Assembly (NCBI RefSeq): GCF_020150455.1
Contig: NZ_CP083740.1
Location: forward strand, 1,116,001-1,180,000
Source: Bremerella sp. TYQ1
GTDB lineage: Bacteria > Planctomycetota > Planctomycetia > Pirellulales > Pirellulaceae
DNA: 64,000 nt
Direction of reading: 5' to 3'
The notes beneath the pieces are model-generated. The model ran no database searches and had not been told where the DNA came from. It saw only the letters and a list, made by a program, of their open reading frames with translations. Shown in pieces: positions 57,781-64,000 of the stretch. The translations under genes and the position numbers were made by a program. Each line of letters starts with the position of its first letter. Position 1 is the stretch's first letter.

Positions 57781-58587
57781 TCAGTCCTTCGCCGCATTTT
57801 CGCGGAAGAGCCGAAAGCCGTGCGACTTCACAATCTCGTCCGCCTCGGGAGTCGAAAGAAACGCATACAACCGGTCGGCTGCTTCCGACTCAGTTTGTAA
57901 ACGCACCAGCGGATAAACAATAGCATCGTGAGTTTCCGACGACAGCTCAGTCACTACTTTAACTTGAGTAGAATGCATCGCATCGGTCCGATAAACGATC
58001 GCCGCATCGACTTCGCCCCGTTCCGCATAAGCAAGCGTGCTACGGACATCGTGTCCATGAACCAGTTTGCCAGCCGCGACGAGTGCGTCCCATTGCCCCA
58101 GCGCGGTGAGGGCCTGTTTCGCATAGATGCCCGCGGGTACGTTTTCTCCGGCCACGGCGAGTCGCTTAATCTCTGGTGACTTTAAATCGGACGCAACGGA
58201 TATTTTCTGTTTCGAATTAACCGGAACGACCACTACCAAAGAGTTTGCAAGCCAATCGGTAGCCAGCTTGGTTTGCCCTGTGCTTACAATTTCGTCAGCC
58301 CATTTGCGATTGGCTGAGACATAGATATCGGCAGGAGCCCCCTTAAGAATTTGCTGGGCGAGAGCGTGGGAAGGGCCCGTACTGATATCGATTTGGACAC
58401 TCGGACCGATATGAGGTTTTGCGGCAAGGACGAGATCGTTCAGCAGATCCTTGACGCTTGCGGCGCCAAGAATAACTACCGTGTCGCGTTTAGCGTTCGC
58501 GTTCTGAGAACATCCCAGCAGCGATCCGACCAACAGCAAAACACGGATGGCATGTTGAAGTGGAGCTGAAATTCGATCGCCTGACAT
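57781..58587 (-). CDS. modA: Molybdate-binding lipoprotein ModA
   Basis: A 268-aa molybdate/tungstate-binding protein. A signal with a lipobox (LVGSLLGC) precedes VVILGAASVKDLLNDLV, the ModA N-terminal motif whose Ser binds the oxyanion. ISTGPSHALAQQILKGAPADIYVSANRKW and AVAGENVPAGIYAKQALTALGQW follow; VYRTDAMH is the late ligand strand. All oxyanion-binding segments seem intact. ATG at 58587. First gene of modAB. Confidence 0.94.
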   Translation of the reverse strand: MSGDRISAPLQHAIRVLLLVGSLLGCSQNANAKRDTVVILGAASVKDLLNDLVLAAKPHIGPSVQIDISTGPSHALAQQILKGAPADIYVSANRKWADEIVSTGQTKLATDWLANSLVVVVPVNSKQKISVASDLKSPEIKRLAVAGENVPAGIYAKQALTALGQWDALVAAGKLVHGHDVRSTLAYAERGEVDAAIVYRTDAMHSTQVKVVTELSSETHDAIVYPLVRLQTESEAADRLYAFLSTPEADEIVKSHGFRLFRENAAKD

Positions 58588-58640
58588 ACTCGGAAATCCC
58601 TAATTTGAACCCGAGTATTGTAGGCAGAACAGCAGCCAGT

Positions 58641-61460
58641 CTAAAAGGGAGCGTCTTGGCTGGGGCGAACGTGCAAGAGAATTGGCTGCGTCGCGTGTCC
58701 CCCATCGGATCCCGTTTGCAGATGAAACAGACGTGACGTCGGTTCGGCGACTTCGTCCGCCGTGATAAAGAATTCACGTTCGTCCAAGTCAGACATGATC
58801 ATCAGGCCATTGAGCCCAAGATTCGCCACATTCACTGCAAAAGGGAGATTCCGTCCGGCGCCTTCTTTGCCAAAACTGATGTTCCCTTTTTCGCCACGTC
58901 GATCGGCAACGACTTTTAGCATAATGGTTTGGCCTGGTTCGATCTCGAACTCCAATGGCCCGTCGCCTTCGGTATCGATTGGCTGCGCTCCCTTTTCGGA
59001 AGGTTCAATACGTAAACCCAGTTTCGTTTCCTGACGGACTTCGACCTTCTTAAAACCTGCTACGTCGTGGGAAACGGTTTCGTCTTCGATGACAGCCGAC
59101 GCAGAAATTTTGACGTTCTTCATTTGATCGTCTGTAAGCGTCTTAGCATCCTTTTTGGCATGAAGCACGCCCATCGCTTCAATCTGCCCCTCTTCGATAA
59201 TGATGGGGGAGGTCACTGAAAATGTCTCCGGCAGGCCCTCGACGGTCACCATGATCGGGCCATCAAAGTTATCCATCCGCGTGCAGCGAAATCGGATTTC
59301 GCGGTAACTCTCGGCCCCAATCTTGATATCTTTGAAGGCGTTATCGACGCGAAAGTCTTGCTTACGTGGCCGCGCGGTCAGTTCATAGTGGAAGTTCTCC
59401 CCTTCGAATCCACGAACATCCCGCACTTTCACCAGGTAATCGCCATCTTCTGGCACCGTGAAGAATAAACGCGAGTCATCTCCCATCGTCCGGCGAGATT
59501 CGTCGTCGTTCTCGTAATAAAGCGTGAAGACAGGCAGTCCATTAGGAACAATCGCTTGTCCGGTGGGGACTGGCTGAACCACATAGCAGGGCTCTCCCAA
59601 TGCATGAGCAAGTGGCGTCGTATCGAAAAATCCCCAGCGACTTCCTTGGCCAGGATAAACCCGAAAACCACTATCAGGGCCACGCGGGTGAAGCCAAAGC
59701 CGAGTCACTTCACCGTTGGCGTATAGGTATTGGTTCAGCTTCATCTCTTCCCAATTGAAGATTCGGAAGTCGTCCGATATCGCATCGTCCTTCCCACGAA
59801 ACGTAAAGTAGGAGTCGCGAATGGCCTGAAGTCGAACGCGCTCGACCGGCGTTCCATCGGTGTGATAGACCGAAATATGCGAGTCGAGCAGACTCTTCTG
59901 ACGAGCCGCGTTTGTTTCTAGCACCCACGTTTGCCCTGCTTTCGCAGAGAATCGGAAGAAGTCGATGTCAGGCGATTCTTCCTTATTGAAGATTACCCCC
60001 TTAATCGTTGCAGGAAACGCAACAGTCTGCGCCGATTCAGGGTCGTTGTTTCCTTCTTTTTCTTCCATCGCAGCCATTTCGGTGGACGCTATGGGCATGG
60101 GCGCGATGACAGGGACGTTCGCAGGCTCATTCGTTGATTGCTTTTCGGCCGCCCACTGGATGCGTTCTACCTGACCGTTCATCTGACCCAAGAAGAGGGT
60201 CTGACTCGCTGGGTGATAACATGCCGCCATGGCAACTTCGGGACGATCTTCCCACAGTTTCAGCTCGGTATAGTCGGCCGTCTCCCACAGCTTCACCGCC
60301 AGGTCGTTACCGACGGTAAACAGCTTCGATCCATCCTCGTTAAACAAAAGTCGCTGCACGGGACCTTCGTGAGCGAAGCGTGCGCGAATCATGGGATTGA
60401 TCTTCGGGCCATCCTTCGAGACGAACTTCCACACCCGGAGGTTATTGTCCGCTCCGCTGGCGACGATCGTTTTTCCATCGGGCGAAAAGCTGCAGCAATA
60501 AATTTCCTTTAACGGTTGCGGTAACGTATCCAGCCGCATCGCATCGCGTACTCGCCACACTTTACAGGTATCATCCGCGCTGCCGGATACCAGGAATTCG
60601 CTATCTGGACTGAAGCCGACGTCATAGACCGCCCCGTTATGCCCTAACAACTCGTGCAGTTTTTCGCCGGAATCGATGTCCCAAAGAACGATCTTTCGAT
60701 CGTATCCACACGTTGCCAGGTACTTTCCATTAGGAGAAATCTCGGCGTCAAAGAGGATATCGTTGTGCCCTTCAAACGAGCGAATCAGGTCTCCTGATTT
60801 TACCGAGTAGAGGCCCGCGTATCCGGCAACGCCAGTTACGCCTGACGCAATGGCTACGGAGTGGTTTGAGCGATCGAAATGGATCGCAGTTACTTTGCCA
60901 GGCAACTGGTCGATTTCGATCTGCGGATTATTCAAATCGAAATCACCATTCTCGCTCACGTTGAATATCTGAGCTTGCCCATACCGCCCGACCGCAATTT
61001 GCTTTCCATCGGTCGACATCGCCATCGCTGAAATTGGCCGTACATCGGATTCCGATTGAATGGGGGCAACGGGAAGCTTCCATTTGTCAGTCTTGGACGA
61101 CATCACTGCGCCTGCATCAATCCAACTTGCCAACGCTTCGATCTCATTCTGGCTTGGGGTCGGTTCACCTTCGGGAGGCATCTTCGGTTCAGCGGTCCCT
61201 CGAATCACCGACATTAAATGGCTGTTCTTCGCGTCACCCGGTTGGATCAGCTTGCCAAGAGATATCTCGGTTTTCTGCGGATCGAACGACTGAAGCGAAA
61301 GATCGCCTTCCGGTTCCGTATCGTTGTGGCAGCCGACACAATACTTCCGCAAGATCGGTTCAATATTGTCAGCGTACGACGGCCCCTCGGCTGCGACACT
61401 TAGCGCAGTACATCCAAGGACGATCATCAGGGCCAAGGGAGTAAGTGAAACGTATTTCAT
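58641..61460 (-). CDS. Planctomycete cytochrome-c-like / WD40 repeat protein
   Basis: A 939-aa exported protein. A signal peptide (LALMIVLGCTALSVAA) is followed by a planctomycete cytochrome-c-type domain (PF07635): YCVGCH (Cys41, Cys44, His45) with the distal KMPPEGEPTPSQNEIEALASWID. Six or so WD40 repeats occupy about residues 140-440 (for example LATCGYDRKIVLWDIDSGE). Beta-sandwich domains follow, including PPC-like repeats (DIDFFRFSAKAGQTWVLETN; YLVKVRDVRGFEGENFHYELTA). The heme motif is complete. Function unknown. It starts 6 nt after the DUF1549/DUF1553 gene, with which it probably acts. Confidence 0.93.
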   Translation of the reverse strand: MKYVSLTPLALMIVLGCTALSVAAEGPSYADNIEPILRKYCVGCHNDTEPEGDLSLQSFDPQKTEISLGKLIQPGDAKNSHLMSVIRGTAEPKMPPEGEPTPSQNEIEALASWIDAGAVMSSKTDKWKLPVAPIQSESDVRPISAMAMSTDGKQIAVGRYGQAQIFNVSENGDFDLNNPQIEIDQLPGKVTAIHFDRSNHSVAIASGVTGVAGYAGLYSVKSGDLIRSFEGHNDILFDAEISPNGKYLATCGYDRKIVLWDIDSGEKLHELLGHNGAVYDVGFSPDSEFLVSGSADDTCKVWRVRDAMRLDTLPQPLKEIYCCSFSPDGKTIVASGADNNLRVWKFVSKDGPKINPMIRARFAHEGPVQRLLFNEDGSKLFTVGNDLAVKLWETADYTELKLWEDRPEVAMAACYHPASQTLFLGQMNGQVERIQWAAEKQSTNEPANVPVIAPMPIASTEMAAMEEKEGNNDPESAQTVAFPATIKGVIFNKEESPDIDFFRFSAKAGQTWVLETNAARQKSLLDSHISVYHTDGTPVERVRLQAIRDSYFTFRGKDDAISDDFRIFNWEEMKLNQYLYANGEVTRLWLHPRGPDSGFRVYPGQGSRWGFFDTTPLAHALGEPCYVVQPVPTGQAIVPNGLPVFTLYYENDDESRRTMGDDSRLFFTVPEDGDYLVKVRDVRGFEGENFHYELTARPRKQDFRVDNAFKDIKIGAESYREIRFRCTRMDNFDGPIMVTVEGLPETFSVTSPIIIEEGQIEAMGVLHAKKDAKTLTDDQMKNVKISASAVIEDETVSHDVAGFKKVEVRQETKLGLRIEPSEKGAQPIDTEGDGPLEFEIEPGQTIMLKVVADRRGEKGNISFGKEGAGRNLPFAVNVANLGLNGLMIMSDLDEREFFITADEVAEPTSRLFHLQTGSDGGHATQPILLHVRPSQDAPF

Positions 61461-61466
61461 GACGAA

Positions 61467-63980
61467 TCAATGATTGAAAAGGAATTCGCGAGTGCTCATC
61501 AAACCCCAGAAAATGTCTTCGATCGTTTCGCGTTCGTCCGAAGTATCCCGTGGGGGAAGAAATTGAACCAGTTCTTTTCGCTTGTCGGGAGTTGGATAGC
61601 GTGAAAAGCATGCCAGGTAGATTTCATCAACAATGGCGTCATCGGAAAGTCCATTTCGGCGGAGTTGCAGCAACGTCTCGACTTGGCTTTGCTTTGACTT
61701 CAGCTTTTCGTTGATGGTATTTCCATTCGATATGTGAAGGACTTGAACCATCGTTGGTTCATCGGAACGTTCGCACTCACAAACGATGTTCCGCGGGTTT
61801 CGTCCGAAGGTGCTCAAAAAGTAGTTCTCGACAGCAGAGTCGTACAGCTGAATGGCTTTCGTTCCTTCCGGGTAGAAGTCGGTCTTCTGTTTGTCGTTTC
61901 CAGGAAAAGCGACCGTGTCGAACTTGGAAGGGACACCGGTTACCTGAACAACGGCATCATGAAGTACTTCCGCCATCAGTCGACGGGGATAGTAGCGACT
62001 ATAAAAGCGATTTTCGGCTTCGTTGCCAGCGATCGGCTTGCTCGATCGCTGATAGGCGTTCGACTGAAGAATAACACGCATGAGCGATTTCAAATCGAAC
62101 TGATTATCGATCACATGCTTCGTCGCCGCATCGAAAAGAGGGCCGTTGCTAGGTGGGTTGGATACACGCAAATCATCCACTTCTTCGACAAGTCCAACAC
62201 CGAAGAAGTTGGCCCACACGCGATTAGTGATCGCTTTCGCGAAGTAAGGATTATCTGGCGATGTCAACCAATCCGCGAACTTCAAACGGCGATCGTTCGG
62301 GTCGTCAAACGCCATCGCTTCGCCGTCGAGCGGAGTAGGAGGCTGCGGCTTACCTGTTCGCGGCTGTACCAATTCACCCGACGTTGCCACGTACAACGTT
62401 CGCGCACCATTGCCGTTTCTGCTTTCTCCGCCCCAGCCTTTCGCTTTAACGCGTGAGAAGATATTGGCCATCGCGTAATACTGGTCGTTGGTCCATTTTT
62501 CCAATGGATGGTTGTGGCATTTAGCACAACCGATCGAGAGGCTCATGAACGCCTGCGATGCGTTCTCGGTCATGTCTTCCGGCGTTTGATTGAGTGCGAA
62601 GAAATTGGTCGCACCATTCTCGGTACTTTCGCCGGTCGCGGTAACAATTTGGCGTACCATTTGGTCCCACGGCGTATTTTTCTCGACGTGGTCATGAATC
62701 CACTCGTAATAAGTCTTCAACGCCTGAGGCCGCAGCAGCGTACCGTTGAGCATTAAGATGTCGGACCACTTATAAGCCCAGTAGTCGACGAACTCGGGGC
62801 TTTCTAACAGCTTATCAATGAGCTTGGTGCGTTTGTCCTCACTCGTATCGGCTAGGAACGCTCGTGTCTCTTCTGGACGAGGTAGTCGTCCAATCGTGTC
62901 GAGGTAACAACGTCGTAGAAACTCCGCGTCGGTACAATCTGGCGACGCGACCAAGTTGAGCCGCGCGAGCTGTGCGTCGATATGCTCGTCAATAAAGTTC
63001 TTTGGCTTTCGCGAGTCGGCTTGTTGCAGATCTTCCTTACTCACCTCTTCGTCAAATGGAACGGTCGTCCGAGCAATGGCTAGCTTGCTGTCGAACCACG
63101 CCACGATCGCTCCTTCGCCTGGGCCCATGACCGTGGCATGTCCCTCTTCGTCAACTTGAGCAACTGTATCGTTTGTACTTGACCACTTCGTCCACCGAGT
63201 CACATCGCGGGTCGCGCCATTGCTGTAGAATGCCCGCGCCGAGAACTGCTGCTGGGCACCAATTTTTTGTATCGATGTCTCGGGATAAACTTCGACTCTT
63301 TCAATCACCGCATCGTCAGGCGTCGGTGGACTGGCACCATGCGCGATCCATTCGGCCAATGTATGAAAGTCTTCGCTGTCTCGGGGAAGGAGCAGACCTC
63401 CTTTATGGGGAACGGTCGTGGTTGGCTTGTTGAGCAGTAAACTGTATTCCGGAGCGGCCAATTCAATTCGACGACCTTTGTCTTGCTTCACAATGTTGAA
63501 GTAGTCCGATTCCGGATCGTAACCCCGCAGCGATAGGCGAAAGCCACCTTTTCCAGCAAGTGCCCCGTGACAAGCTCCGGAGTTGCAGTCTCTTTTGGAC
63601 AAGATGGGAAGCACATCGTTCCGGAAACTAGTCTCGGCGGTGGCTGCCTGACCACTTACGTTCACTTCCACGGAAGACGATAGATCGCCTTGAGACGCGG
63701 TTATTGTCACTTTGCCGTCGGCAACGGGTCGCACGATACCTTCGGTAACCGTGGCAATCGTTTCGTCACTGGAAGACCAACGGATCTTTTCGTCGGCTTG
63801 GCCGTGCAACTGCTCGCCCAATTTTTTTTGAACGAGGAGCAACTGTTGGCTATGGGGTGAATTCAGCTCCACCTCTTGAGGAACCAGTTGAAACGCGGCC
63901 TCTTCGCCAGCCACCAATGAGGATGCGGCGAAGATCATGCCAAAGGCGATTAGCGTGGTGAAGGGGAGGGGGGTGGTCAT
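61467..63980 (-). CDS. DUF1549/DUF1553 protein with Ig-like and cytochrome-type domains
   Basis: An 837-aa exported protein typical of planctomycetes. A signal peptide (LIAFGMIFAASSLVA) precedes a BIG2-like Ig domain (about residues 35-110) and a cytochrome-c-like segment with RDCNSGACHG (C-x4-CH). A second Ig-like domain follows (about 235-310), then DUF1549 (IDEHIDAQLARLNLVASPDCTDAEFLRRCYLDTIGRLP) and DUF1553 (RLKFADWLTSPDNPYFAKAITNRVWANFFG). A CxxCH (SIGCAKCHNHP) lies between them. Function of these domains is unknown. ATG at 63980; the frame opens one codon earlier as TTG. The start is 20 bp from the window edge. Confidence 0.93.
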   Translation of the reverse strand: MTTPLPFTTLIAFGMIFAASSLVAGEEAAFQLVPQEVELNSPHSQQLLLVQKKLGEQLHGQADEKIRWSSSDETIATVTEGIVRPVADGKVTITASQGDLSSSVEVNVSGQAATAETSFRNDVLPILSKRDCNSGACHGALAGKGGFRLSLRGYDPESDYFNIVKQDKGRRIELAAPEYSLLLNKPTTTVPHKGGLLLPRDSEDFHTLAEWIAHGASPPTPDDAVIERVEVYPETSIQKIGAQQQFSARAFYSNGATRDVTRWTKWSSTNDTVAQVDEEGHATVMGPGEGAIVAWFDSKLAIARTTVPFDEEVSKEDLQQADSRKPKNFIDEHIDAQLARLNLVASPDCTDAEFLRRCYLDTIGRLPRPEETRAFLADTSEDKRTKLIDKLLESPEFVDYWAYKWSDILMLNGTLLRPQALKTYYEWIHDHVEKNTPWDQMVRQIVTATGESTENGATNFFALNQTPEDMTENASQAFMSLSIGCAKCHNHPLEKWTNDQYYAMANIFSRVKAKGWGGESRNGNGARTLYVATSGELVQPRTGKPQPPTPLDGEAMAFDDPNDRRLKFADWLTSPDNPYFAKAITNRVWANFFGVGLVEEVDDLRVSNPPSNGPLFDAATKHVIDNQFDLKSLMRVILQSNAYQRSSKPIAGNEAENRFYSRYYPRRLMAEVLHDAVVQVTGVPSKFDTVAFPGNDKQKTDFYPEGTKAIQLYDSAVENYFLSTFGRNPRNIVCECERSDEPTMVQVLHISNGNTINEKLKSKQSQVETLLQLRRNGLSDDAIVDEIYLACFSRYPTPDKRKELVQFLPPRDTSDERETIEDIFWGLMSTREFLFNH

Positions 63981-64000
63981 CAATGGCTCGAGGACGGAGG

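Noticed and set aside
1..64000. CRISPR array, transposase, integrase, prophage or rRNA
   Set aside because: None of the corresponding repeats or proteins was seen.

Overview
The window looks like a chromosomal segment of a planctomycete, most likely a Pirellulaceae-type bacterium. Evidence is the set of families typical of that group: a planctomycete cytochrome-C/WD40 protein beside a DUF1549/DUF1553 protein (58.6-64 kb), a secreted sulfatase, a secreted DUF6807 (PmoA-like) protein, a long MoxR/DUF58/vWA/DUF4159 operon, weak or absent Shine-Dalgarno sites and frequent GTG/TTG starts. No insertion sequence, prophage, CRISPR array or rRNA was seen. Taxonomy is inferred from gene content only.

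Layout. 0-4.6 kb (+): RND efflux pump and its adaptor, possibly after the tail of another gene. 4.65-9.5 kb (-): red-light signalling operon of heme oxygenase, bacteriophytochrome kinase, single-domain response regulator and a REC-HK-REC hybrid kinase. 9.8-24.5 kb (-): eight tightly coupled genes, in transcription order a TPR/metallopeptidase-like protein, DUF4159 protein, MoxR ATPase, DUF58 protein, BatA-like vWA protein, a very Gln-rich membrane protein with a 16-copy 12-bp repeat, a second vWA/GATase-like membrane protein, and a C13/caspase-like putative protease. 24.6-28.3 kb (+): DUF6807 protein, YebC, and a GH43/GH32-like beta-propeller enzyme. 28.8-35.1 kb (+): complete tripartite RND efflux operon (TolC lipoprotein, adaptor, pump), then a GNAT acetyltransferase. 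35.2-36.2 kb (-): LacI-type regulator.

37-41.2 kb (+): 2-oxoglutarate dehydrogenase E1 and E2 (the lipoamide dehydrogenase E3 is not here). 41.3-44.4 kb: stress-type membrane protein, a 69-aa small protein with its own terminator, and an epimerase/VKOR-like/SPW-like operon. 44.6-48.8 kb (+): pstSCAB phosphate importer with a strong hairpin between pstS and pstC, meeting tail-to-tail a pyruvate kinase homologue that appears to have lost its catalytic residues. 50.3-51.7 kb (+): an ECF sigma factor and a SnoaL-like small protein that share a bipartite promoter motif, suggesting an autoregulated regulon. 51.8-53.3 kb (-): sulfatase. 53.5-54.1 kb (-): seven clustered tRNA-like genes, several non-canonical. 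54.7-57.0 kb (+): GH2 glycosidase. 57.1-58.6 kb (-): molybdate importer modAB. 58.6-64 kb (-): planctomycete cytochrome/WD40 and DUF1549/DUF1553 pair.

The observations most worth follow-up are the tRNA array with Leu anticodons on short-variable-arm tRNAs, the shared ECF promoter motif, the pyruvate kinase pseudoenzyme, and the MoxR/vWA operon ending in a caspase-like protease. Start codons were re-chosen by hand where overlap with the upstream gene, ribosome-binding sites, promoters or signal peptides argued for it. Everything is read by eye; no database search or folding program was run.
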